A DNA stretch of 64,000 nt from assembly GCF_004293625.1 (NCBI RefSeq), contig NZ_CP033040.1:806001-870000 (forward strand). The letters run 5' to 3'. Each line of letters opens with the position of its first letter. The stretch's first letter is position 1. Made by a program: the position numbers and the translations under genes. The notes under the pieces were generated by a model. It saw only the letters and a list, made by a program, of their open reading frames with translations, made no database searches and was not told the DNA's origin. Below are positions 9,987 through 17,667 of this stretch, piece after piece. Source of the stretch: Thiomicrorhabdus indica. GTDB lineage: Bacteria; Pseudomonadota; Gammaproteobacteria; Thiomicrospirales; Thiomicrospiraceae.

Positions 9987-10394
9987 AGAATTGTGTAATC
10001 TGCGTTTGTAATTTGAAAAAAATAATCGCAAGATTATAGCAATCAAGACGTTCAATGTCTCAAGGAATTAGGGGGGACGAAAATTCCAAAATATAAAACT
10101 GCACTATCCCAATTTCTATAAAAAAATATGCTACGAGTTTATTGACTGGATGTGCTGAATTAGACGTTGCTTGGTCAGGAATGCTTTTTTGATGACTTAA
10201 CGCTGCCTGTTTGGTATTTTTAGTTTGCTTTAAAATGTCTACCGGCCGGTAAAAATAGAAAGATTTGAACGTCACGAGAGAGTGCTTTTTATTGGATGTT
10301 AAAAGACGTTTTTTAGATTTCTTGGTGATTTGTAGCGTATTTATGCGCTACGCAAATATTAAAGAAGCACTAAAACAGCAAAATGTTTTACGCT
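9987..10394. other. Non-coding spacer upstream of valS
   Basis: About 400 bases between the valS start and the 160-bp inverted-repeat element. A 71-codon minus-strand frame (10060-10275) has no recognisable domain, no clear ribosome-binding site and runs through the palindrome at 10241, so it is not called. The valS promoter should lie here, but I cannot place it with confidence. Confidence 0.5.
10241..10250. repeat. ACCGGCCGGT palindrome, intergenic
   Basis: Exact copy with T before and A after, in the valS upstream spacer. It is not paired with a second copy. Confidence 0.9.
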
Positions 10395-10554
10395 GAGAGC
10401 TTTGCACGAGTAAGAGTTAAATCATAAATTGTGAAAAAATTCTGTTGAGCTAGGCAAAAAGTGCAGGGAATAGCTAGATATTTGCAAGGTTTTTAACAAA
10501 GCTCGGTAGGATTTTAGCCAATTTTGGTTATTTATTATCTCGTGCAAAGCTCTC
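10395..10554. mobile_element. MITE-like element, copy 1 (160 bp)
   Basis: The ends are perfect 16-bp inverted repeats (GAGAGCTTTGCACGAG ... CTCGTGCAAAGCTCTC). A second copy of the same length lies at 53471-53630; by hand alignment they differ at about 26 of 160 positions without gaps. The inner flanks of the repeats also show imperfect complementarity, so the whole element may fold back. It has no coding capacity. Adjacent bases ACGCT and ACATT may be a decayed target duplication. It ends 16 bases past the flagellin stop, so it could also end or stabilise that transcript. Confidence 0.82.
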
Positions 10555-10570
10555 ACATTTTGGCGTTTGA

Positions 10571-11368
10571 TTAGCCATTCAACAATTGCAGAACACTGGC
10601 TTTTTGTTGGTTGCCTTGAGCTTGCATTGCAATTTGCGCTTGGCTCAAGATGTTTAGACGGTTTTGTTCGGTGATTGCTTGAGCAAAATCAGTGTCTTCA
10701 ATTTGACTTCGGCTGGCTTGAATATTGATGTTTTGGCTTTGAAGGTTGTCGTACGCACTCATTAAGCCGTTTTGCTGTGCGCCATATTCAGCACGGGTGC
10801 TAGCCAAGGTTTCCATTGCTTGATCAATTGCGTCAAGTGCGGTTGTCGCGCCTGAAGCGCTATTGATTGATAAGCTATCAATGGCTAAATTAGCGCCACT
10901 TAAGTTGGGCAAGGCTAATTCACTAGCCGATTCACCTACTTGGATATTCATCGAGGTTACATCCCCATTCATAAGGGCTTGACCATTAAATTTCGTGTTT
11001 TGAGATATGTCTTGCATGCCTTGATAAAGTTGCTGGAACTCTTGGTTTAACATGCCACGTTGGGCGTCATTCAAGGTACCGTTTTGAGCTTGCAAACTTA
11101 ATTCGCGCATGCGTTGAAGATTTTCCGTTAGGCCGGAAGCAGCTCCGTCGGCTGTCTGCAATAAAGAAATGCCCATTAACGCATTTTGACTGCCAACATC
11201 CATTGTTTGAGATTGGGTGTTCATGGCGTTTATAATCGCCAGTCCTGCTGCATTATCCGCCGCTCTGTTTACTTGACGACCGCTGGTCATGGACTCATTG
11301 ACACGGTTTGATTCGTATTGAGTAGTATAATTAGATGCGATATTTGAGCTGTAAGGGGTGATTGCCAT
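10571..11368 (-). CDS. Short flagellin (FliC-type)
   Basis: A 265-residue flagellin with the conserved D0/D1 ends and almost no variable centre. The N-terminal part has SGRQVNRAADNAAGLAI and QTADGAASGLTENLQRMREL; the C-terminal part has RAEYGAQQNGL, QIEDTDFAQAITEQNRLNIL and ends SVLQLLNG. It should be exported and polymerise into the filament. The frame is open to 11527, but flagellins begin near MAI, and the ATG ending at 11368 follows a GGGAG site. No other filament, hook or export gene is adjacent, so this is an orphan flagellin. A palindrome lies in its leader. Whether it is the main or an accessory filament protein is unknown. Confidence 0.93.
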   Translation of the reverse strand: MAITPYSSNIASNYTTQYESNRVNESMTSGRQVNRAADNAAGLAIINAMNTQSQTMDVGSQNALMGISLLQTADGAASGLTENLQRMRELSLQAQNGTLNDAQRGMLNQEFQQLYQGMQDISQNTKFNGQALMNGDVTSMNIQVGESASELALPNLSGANLAIDSLSINSASGATTALDAIDQAMETLASTRAEYGAQQNGLMSAYDNLQSQNINIQASRSQIEDTDFAQAITEQNRLNILSQAQIAMQAQGNQQKASVLQLLNG

Positions 11369-11387
11369 GGTGTGCTCCCAGGTTGAT

Positions 11388-11397
11388 ACCGGCCGGT
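11388..11397. repeat. ACCGGCCGGT palindrome in the flagellin leader
   Basis: Exact copy about 20 bases upstream of the flagellin start codon, just before its Shine-Dalgarno region. No sigma-28 promoter was recognised further upstream. Confidence 0.9.
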
Positions 11398-11511
11398 GAA
11401 ATTGTTTCGTTAGCGGTATGCGATTGTTTGCTTTGATAAGTTCATTGTAAAAAATATTTTGATTTACGCCAAGTAAAAACTGTGACGATTGTCGTTTTAA
11501 GAGAAGAAAAA

Positions 11512-11955
11512 ATGTCTTGTTGTTCAAAGGGTTATTGTGATTTTAAGTTTCCAGAAGGGCCGCCTCTCGTCGATAATTCGATTCAGAACCTTAATGCTAC
11601 CTACCAATTTTTGCCTTATGGCTCACTTTTACAAGAAGGTGAGGTGGTTCGTATTTGGATGGAATCGGGAAAAACTAAAACGGTGATTTTGGAACAAAAG
11701 CTGTCCTTGGAAGTTTTGGCTTATGGTTTTCGAGTCTTGGATGATACTTTTGAAAAAGACTTGCCTTGGCAACTTATCGCGTTTGACAGTGGTTTGGATT
11801 ATGAAGATATGATGCATTGGGGTACCCATCCACTTTTTAATGCGCAAATGTTACCTGTGGTTATGGTTTATCAACACCCAATTGAGCCGAAACCAATCTT
11901 AAAAGATCATTGGTTAAGTTTTCTCTACAAAATGCGCAATCTGGGGCGTTCATAA
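11512..11955 (+). CDS. Hypothetical protein with a cysteine-rich N-terminus
   Basis: I do not recognise this 147-residue protein. It begins MSCCSKGYC, so it has three cysteines in its first nine residues, followed by an acidic and aromatic body with no signal peptide or membrane segment. The frame is open from 11482, but ATG 11512 is preceded by GAGAAG at suitable spacing. It is divergent from the flagellin gene and shares a short promoter region with it. The N-terminal cysteines could bind metal or receive a modification; nothing else supports that. Confidence 0.65.
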   Translation: MSCCSKGYCDFKFPEGPPLVDNSIQNLNATYQFLPYGSLLQEGEVVRIWMESGKTKTVILEQKLSLEVLAYGFRVLDDTFEKDLPWQLIAFDSGLDYEDMMHWGTHPLFNAQMLPVVMVYQHPIEPKPILKDHWLSFLYKMRNLGRS

Positions 11956-12220
11956 CCTCCATTTCACAAGAATCAGTTTTTAAAATATTTCTTATCTACG
12001 ATTAGCAAAGGATCAAGATTTTTGTGGATAATAGTTATTATCTAGCAGAATAATTTTTGGTAACTTTTACTTTAAATCTCGCCCGAACGGGCTTAATCAA
12101 GTTCATCATGTTTGCGTCGCAGAATGACACAAACCCAAAACTTGCGTAGAACTTTGACGCTTTGAGGTGAAGTAGGGAGTTGCCAGAAATCCAACTGATG
12201 ACTTTATCAAAGGTTCCCTA
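11956..12220. other. Intergenic region upstream of the diguanylate cyclase
   Basis: 265 bases with a short G+C-rich hairpin (GCCCGAACGGGC, about 12082-12093). I looked for a c-di-GMP riboswitch here and did not recognise its conserved core. A promoter is expected but cannot be placed. Confidence 0.3.
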
Positions 12221-13876
12221 ATGGAAGAGCTCAGAATACCAGCGCATTCAAGTCTAAAGGTCTCCAGAGCTAAGTTGTTTTGGAAGTACTTTTTAGTGAT
12301 TTTTCTGAGTTTTAGTGTGTTGTTTTTAATAGGGTTTTCGAACTGGTATCAATTCAATGTCGCACAAGTTAAACAGACCAAAATCAGTCAATCTAGCGCC
12401 ATGCTTAAATCTCATGCCGATCTCATTCATAAAGAAATTGCTACGATTGTTGCGGATCTAAAAATCCTGTCATCACTGCCGCTGCTTGATGAATCTATGA
12501 GTCAAAAAGAGCAGAAGGAAGTGATTGAAGAGTTGGGTAGTACTTATCTTGTTTTTATGCGTTCTCGTGTTCTCTATGATCAATTACGTTTTATCGACTT
12601 GAATGGAAATGAGCGTGTTCGAGTCAATCGAGAGCCAAAAGGTGCTTTTGTTACTCCACCTCAGAATTTGCAAAACAAATCCAATCGTTACTATTTTCAA
12701 GAAATTCGGGAGTTGATGCCTGGAGAGGTTTATATTTCTCGACTTGATTTAAATATTGAAAGTGGTTTGGTTGAAATTCCGTTTAAGCCGATGATGCGCC
12801 TTGGGCTTATGTTGTATCGGTTGGATGATGATGGAATTAATCAGCCAAAAGGTATGATTGTGGTGAATTATCTAGCAGAAAAAATTTTGCGCTTGCTTGA
12901 ACACAAAAATGCACATGCTGTAGCAATGGAAGATCAAAATGATTTGATGATGGCGGATAGTTTTGGCTATTGGTTGCAAGGGCGGACTGTAGAACAAGAA
13001 TGGGGGTTTATGTTTAATCGTCCGAATCAAAATATTCAAGTTGAAACCCCAATGCTTTGGTCAGCAATGCAAAAGAGCAATCAAGGCTCGGTTGAAAACC
13101 ATGAGGGGGTTTACATTTTTCAATTTGTTCCGGCAACATTATTGACGTTAAATGTTGGCAAACAGCTTTTTGAGACATTTAGCCTGGTACCTAGCAAACA
13201 AGTTGGCAAAGAGTATGGGTGGTATTTGATCGACTTTTATTCGCATGACGTTTTCAGTAATGAGGCCAATAAAAATCTACTGCAAAACCAGATTGATTGG
13301 TTGCTGGCGTTTGTGATGGGGCTCTTATTGTCAGTGTTTATCGCTTTTTATGTATCAAACCGTCAATTGGTGGATCAAAGAATTCGATTTCTTGCCTATC
13401 ACGACGGTTTAACTGGAGTATATAGTCGGTCTGCGTGGAATCAGAAGCTTGTGCCCCAACTGAATGATTGGATAAAAAACTCTAAACCGTTTTCCGTTGC
13501 GTATTTGGATGTCAATGACTTTAAGTCGATCAATGATGAGCTCGGTCATGAGATAGGTGATGAGTTATTGAAAATCACCTCGCAGCGCTTACAGGGGGCG
13601 ATTCGTTCTGATGATAGTGTTGTGCGTTTGGGCGGTGATGAGTTTTTAGTGGTTTTTGCGAGTGATGATACTGTTCAAGATAGTCATTTTCTAATGATGA
13701 AATTGAAGTCGGTTTTTTCCAAGCCGATGAAAGTCAAGCAGCATACATTGCATGTAACGATGAGTGTTGGTATTGCCAGTGCGTCGGAAGAGGCTCTTAG
13801 TATTGATGCTTTGGTATCGAAAGCCGATGAACGAATGTATCACGATAAAATAGCTATGAAACAGGTGAATGAATAG
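12221..13876 (+). CDS. Membrane-bound diguanylate cyclase
   Basis: A 551-residue protein that should make c-di-GMP from two GTP. It has TM1 (about 20-42), a large periplasmic sensor region (about 45-355; Cache-like by its position and size), TM2 (about 360-380) and a C-terminal GGDEF domain. The active-site motif GGDEF is at 471-475, and an inhibitory-site RxxD (RSDD) lies five residues before it, so it should be active and product-inhibited. The domain opening YHDGLTGVYSR is also typical. It has no EAL domain. The input signal is unknown. It stands alone and is followed by a strong terminator. Confidence 0.93.
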   Translation: MEELRIPAHSSLKVSRAKLFWKYFLVIFLSFSVLFLIGFSNWYQFNVAQVKQTKISQSSAMLKSHADLIHKEIATIVADLKILSSLPLLDESMSQKEQKEVIEELGSTYLVFMRSRVLYDQLRFIDLNGNERVRVNREPKGAFVTPPQNLQNKSNRYYFQEIRELMPGEVYISRLDLNIESGLVEIPFKPMMRLGLMLYRLDDDGINQPKGMIVVNYLAEKILRLLEHKNAHAVAMEDQNDLMMADSFGYWLQGRTVEQEWGFMFNRPNQNIQVETPMLWSAMQKSNQGSVENHEGVYIFQFVPATLLTLNVGKQLFETFSLVPSKQVGKEYGWYLIDFYSHDVFSNEANKNLLQNQIDWLLAFVMGLLLSVFIAFYVSNRQLVDQRIRFLAYHDGLTGVYSRSAWNQKLVPQLNDWIKNSKPFSVAYLDVNDFKSINDELGHEIGDELLKITSQRLQGAIRSDDSVVRLGGDEFLVVFASDDTVQDSHFLMMKLKSVFSKPMKVKQHTLHVTMSVGIASASEEALSIDALVSKADERMYHDKIAMKQVNE

Positions 13877-13943
13877 TTCTTAGAGAGAGTTTTGAAGAAG
13901 GATATGATTCATGTAATCGGTTTTCGGTCGAGATAAAAATGAC

Positions 13944-13982
13944 AAGCCCATTTTGAAGCCAGAGTCAAAATGGGCTTTTTTG
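13944..13982 (+). terminator. Rho-independent terminator after the diguanylate cyclase
   Basis: A perfect 13-bp stem (AAGCCCATTTTGA with TCAAAATGGGCTT), an eight-base loop and a T run. It lies between convergent genes and may also limit read-through from the minus strand. Confidence 0.9.
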
Positions 13983-13999
13983 TGCTAACCAAAGATGGT

Positions 14000-14482
14000 T
14001 TATTGCATGACGAATCTTTCTAGGTAGACATCTTCCAATAGGTCAGGGAATAAGCGGTGTTCTTCTAAAATCGCTTTTGCTTCTTTGAGGATCTCCTTAC
14101 GAAGCTCATCTGGACCATCAGGCGTGTTGAGTTTGCTGAATGATTGATTTCTCAGTACACGGTCGATATTGTTTTTCAAAATAGGGCGAAGATGTTCCAT
14201 CTCAACTTCAACCAGCTGTGGATAGTAAGACATAAACTTGAAATCCACTGCTAAAAACTTTGCCTGGCCCTCGCCATTAAAATTAACCACATTTTTGTCC
14301 ATCGCAAAATACTTCGGTACTTTTTCTGCTGGCGGCTCAAATTGCTTATATTTGGGGGAATAACTCATAGGTTCGCTGTCTTCAGCTAATGCAGCGGTTG
14401 AATGTCCCATCAAGGCAATTGGTGTCATTAGGCTAGTGGCAATAATGGCGCGATGAAGCGCACGTCGAGCAGTTTGTTTCAT
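14000..14482 (-). CDS. FliL-like protein with a signal peptide
   Basis: A 160-residue protein whose body matches the FliL family: KYFAMDKNVVNFNGEGQAKF, an acidic helix with HLRPILKNNIDRVL, TPDGPDELRKEIL, and the terminal LERFVMQ. FliL supports flagellar stator function at the inner membrane. Here the N-terminus ends in an AALAED-type cleavage site after a hydrophobic stretch, so the product may be released to the periplasm rather than held by a membrane helix as in classical FliL. No flagellar operon surrounds it. The other flagellar gene in the window is the orphan flagellin, 2.6 kb away. Confidence 0.82.
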   Translation of the reverse strand: MKQTARRALHRAIIATSLMTPIALMGHSTAALAEDSEPMSYSPKYKQFEPPAEKVPKYFAMDKNVVNFNGEGQAKFLAVDFKFMSYYPQLVEVEMEHLRPILKNNIDRVLRNQSFSKLNTPDGPDELRKEILKEAKAILEEHRLFPDLLEDVYLERFVMQ

Positions 14483-14552
14483 AAAAGTAAAACCTTTTTA
14501 TTGTGTAGATTCTATTCTACTCAAAGGCTGGAGAATGCCTAGTCTTATCTTT

Positions 14553-14562
14553 ACCGGCCGGT
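14553..14562. repeat. ACCGGCCGGT palindrome upstream of the FliL-like gene
   Basis: Exact copy with T before and A after, about 70 bases upstream of the FliL-like start. The rest of the 315-base gap to amtB holds only the amtB terminator; no other gene was seen. Confidence 0.9.
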
Positions 14563-14725
14563 AAGGTTTTGTCGAATTGAATACGGATATTTTAGGAAAA
14601 CTTGCGTTCGAACAATCTTAAAAATAAATAGCTATTTGTGGTCATGTCTTTTAGCTTTCTGAGAAAAATAACGCTAAATTCAGGATGACAAAATGAAAAG
14701 GCAGGCGGTAAAGAATCTGTACACA

Positions 14726-14750
14726 TAAAAAAGCCCCGCGAGGGCGGGGC
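14726..14750 (-). terminator. Rho-independent terminator after amtB
   Basis: Read on the minus strand: a 7-bp G+C stem (GCCCCGC with GCGGGGC), four-base loop, then six T residues. It lies about 48 bases after the amtB stop. Confidence 0.9.
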
Positions 14751-14797
14751 AAGATTTGAGAGTCAAATCAGAGTTTGGAAGTTATTTTTGAGGAGCA

Positions 14798-16045
14798 TTA
14801 CTTCTTGAATTCTGGGTAAGCTTCCATTCCACATTCAGATTGGTCAGCACCTTCGTATTCTTGCTCTTCAGTGATTCGAATTCCCATCACTGCTTTAATG
14901 ATTGCCCATAGGATCAAGCTGGTTACGAATACCCATGCAAAGATCACTGCGATACCTGTTAACTGTGCGATCAATGACGCATCAGGGTTTGTGAAAGTTA
15001 CCGCAATTAGACCGAAGATACCAACAACACCGTGAACAGAGATTGCACCGACTGGATCATCAATTTTGAATGTTTTGTCGATGATTAGGATTGCTAGCAC
15101 AACAATCACACCACCTGCAAGACCAATAAATGTTGCTGCTAGAGGGCTTGGAGTTAATGGTTCCGCAGTAATCGCTACAAGACCAGCAAGTGCACCGTTC
15201 AACATCATTGTTAAATCTGCCTTACCGAATTTGATTTTTGACATGATAAGCGCACCGATGACACCACCCGCTGCTGCAAGTAGGGTGTTCACAAAGATTG
15301 CTGCAACCGCGTTTGCTTCATCGACGTTCGAGATTTTAAGTTCAGAACCACCATTGAATCCGAACCAGCCTAACCATAGGATAAATGTACCAAGTGTCGC
15401 TAGTGGTAAGTTTGCACCAGGGATTGCGCGAGATTCACCATTTGGACCGTATTTGCCTTTACGAGCGCCTAGAAGAATAACACCTGCTAAAGCTGCTGCT
15501 GCACCGGCCATGTGAACGATACCTGAACCAGCAAAGTCAAGGAAACCAAGCTCATCTAGGAAGCCACCACCCCATTTCCAATAACCTTGCATTGGATAAA
15601 TGAATGCAGTGAATACAATTGCGAAGGCAAAGAATGACATTAACTTCATACGTTCAGCAACGGCACCTGAAACAACTGACATAGCGGTCGCAACAAATAC
15701 AACTTGGAAGAAGAAGTCAGACATACCTGAATAGTAAGGCGCGTCATCACCACCAGCAATTACTGAGGCGACATCATTGTCAGCACCTAATAGGAAAGAA
15801 ATACCAGGGAAGAAGCTTGAGACTGCTTCACCTGGGTACATGATGTTATAACCTACAAGCATGTACATAATACATGCGATTGCGAAAAGACCAACGTTCT
15901 TAGCGAGAATTTCGGTCGTATTTTTAGCGCGGACCATACCGGCTTCTAGCATGGCAAAACCTGCTGCCATCCACATGACCAGAGCACCTGACATCAAGAA
16001 GTAGAAGGTGTCCAGCGCGTAACTGAGTTGTAATACTTGTTCCAT
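14798..16045 (-). CDS. amtB: Ammonium transporter AmtB
   Basis: A 415-residue Amt-family channel with about eleven membrane helices. The twin-histidine pore is visible in GIVHMAGA and SVHGVVG, and the family segment GTFILWLGWFGFNGGS is present. It conducts ammonium/ammonia across the inner membrane and is blocked by GlnK when nitrogen is plentiful. It lies 16 bases after glnK on the same strand, the classic glnK-amtB operon. Expression is probably driven by the sigma-54-type promoter upstream of glnK. Confidence 0.97.
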   Translation of the reverse strand: MEQVLQLSYALDTFYFLMSGALVMWMAAGFAMLEAGMVRAKNTTEILAKNVGLFAIACIMYMLVGYNIMYPGEAVSSFFPGISFLLGADNDVASVIAGGDDAPYYSGMSDFFFQVVFVATAMSVVSGAVAERMKLMSFFAFAIVFTAFIYPMQGYWKWGGGFLDELGFLDFAGSGIVHMAGAAAALAGVILLGARKGKYGPNGESRAIPGANLPLATLGTFILWLGWFGFNGGSELKISNVDEANAVAAIFVNTLLAAAGGVIGALIMSKIKFGKADLTMMLNGALAGLVAITAEPLTPSPLAATFIGLAGGVIVVLAILIIDKTFKIDDPVGAISVHGVVGIFGLIAVTFTNPDASLIAQLTGIAVIFAWVFVTSLILWAIIKAVMGIRITEEQEYEGADQSECGMEAYPEFKK

Positions 16046-16061
16046 AGTGACTATCCTCTCC

Positions 16062-16463
<402 letters not shown>

Positions 16464-16560
16464 TTTTTATAAATCACATTAAAAAACAATAAGATAGTTT
16501 TTGTTGGTGGTTTGTGTTTAAGGTGTTTTAAGAATGTCTTAAAGATATTTGTTTTTTTGT

Positions 16561-16587
16561 GGTGCACTTTTGATTATATTTGGTGCT
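16561..16587. promoter_or_regulatory. Candidate NtrC-type enhancer upstream of glnK
   Basis: GGTGCA at 16561-16566 and GGTGCT at 16582-16587, both in the same direction and 21 bases apart, joined by an A+T-rich stretch. A near-identical arrangement lies upstream of glnA (26708-26732). The half-sites resemble NtrC half-sites (GCAC/GGTGC), but the spacing is not the classical 17-bp palindrome. Confidence 0.4.
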
Positions 16588-16606
16588 TTTGTTGAAAAGG
16601 GTGAAA

Positions 16607-17482
16607 ATGCCTAAAATATTTCTCGCTTTATTCTTGCAGATGTTGAGTTTGTTAGGCTTGGCTGGGCTGGTTATGGTTGCTCCACAGTGGATTGAGCCGC
16701 CTTATAGTGCATTCTGGTTGGTTTTGGTGCATTCGGCTTTGGTGTTGAGTTTAACGATTGTGGTGCGAATGAATCGGTGGTGGTGGTTGATTCAAGTGTT
16801 ATTACCGTGGATGTGGTACTGGGCTTTAATGTTAAAGGTTGATCCTTGGATTAGTTTGGGGGTGTTTATTTTGGTGGTTTTGGTTTTTGCCAATGCGTTC
16901 TCCAATCGAGTGCCGCTTTACTTGTCGAATCATGTCACTCGCAAGGCATTAAAAAAAATGGTGGCTGAGAAGTTTGATTTATACCGGCCGGTCAGGTTTT
17001 TGGATATTGGCTCAGGTTTTGGTGGAAATGTATTTTATATGCATCAATTGCCGCAAGTATCTGAAAGTCATGGGGTTGAGACCGCGCCAATTCCTTACTT
17101 GGTTTCACGGGTGAGACAGTGGTTTCTGCAAACCTTTACCGGCCGGTTAAAACTAGATGTGAATGCCGCTTTAACAAAAGGTTCTCCTGAACAAGATGAT
17201 TTGACGCAAGCTTATGAAGAGAATAGGGTTTCTAGCCCAAAAATCTTGGCAAGAGACCTATGGAAATATCCGTTAATTGAGTATGATTTCGTCTACGCGT
17301 TTTTGTCGACGGAGCCGATGCCACGGCTCTGGGAGAAAGTGGTTGAAGAGATGCCTGTAGGAAGCTGGTTTGTCAGTAATAGTTTTCCGGTTCCTGGTGT
17401 TGAGCCAACAGAAATCTGGCAGCTAAGTGATCGGCGAGAAACTATTTTATATCTATATCAAATCGCCCCTAGTCATCTTTAA
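16607..17482 (+). CDS. Membrane-anchored SAM-methyltransferase-like protein
   Basis: A 291-residue protein with about three or four hydrophobic helices in residues 1-100, followed by a soluble domain with a class I methyltransferase motif I (RFLDIGSGFGGNVFYMHQL) and a following acidic residue in SHGVET. The substrate is unknown. The frame is open from 16580, but ATG 16607 is preceded by AAGGG and the earlier part overlaps the glnK control region. Two ACCGGCCGGT copies (16983, 17138), only 155 bases apart and in different reading phases, encode RPV and TGR. It is divergent from glnK and upstream of glnE, but a nitrogen-related role is not shown. Confidence 0.75.
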   Translation: MPKIFLALFLQMLSLLGLAGLVMVAPQWIEPPYSAFWLVLVHSALVLSLTIVVRMNRWWWLIQVLLPWMWYWALMLKVDPWISLGVFILVVLVFANAFSNRVPLYLSNHVTRKALKKMVAEKFDLYRPVRFLDIGSGFGGNVFYMHQLPQVSESHGVETAPIPYLVSRVRQWFLQTFTGRLKLDVNAALTKGSPEQDDLTQAYEENRVSSPKILARDLWKYPLIEYDFVYAFLSTEPMPRLWEKVVEEMPVGSWFVSNSFPVPGVEPTEIWQLSDRRETILYLYQIAPSHL

Positions 17483-17667
17483 GCGCTTTATTTTGAGTTT
17501 CGGCAAAAATCAGTGCACAAACAAACTTAAAAATTATATAATTCGCAAAAATTTTATTCGCTTGCTTTTTTCTGTAGGTGCCAGTTAGTACGTATTTTCA
17601 CATATTTATAGTCTTTCAGGCTGTTCTGCTTGATGATCTATAAGTGATGATGGTGTGAAAATGGGAA

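Noticed and set aside
10060-10275. 71-codon minus-strand frame upstream of valS
   Set aside because: No ribosome-binding site, no recognisable domain, and it runs through a palindrome copy and A+T-rich spacer.
10571-11527. Longer flagellin starting at 11527
   Set aside because: The extra 53 residues do not resemble a flagellin N-terminus, and the ATG ending at 11368 has a GGGAG site and matches the family start.
11956-12220. Possible c-di-GMP riboswitch before the diguanylate cyclase
   Set aside because: The short G+C hairpin lacks the conserved core sequences of c-di-GMP riboswitches.
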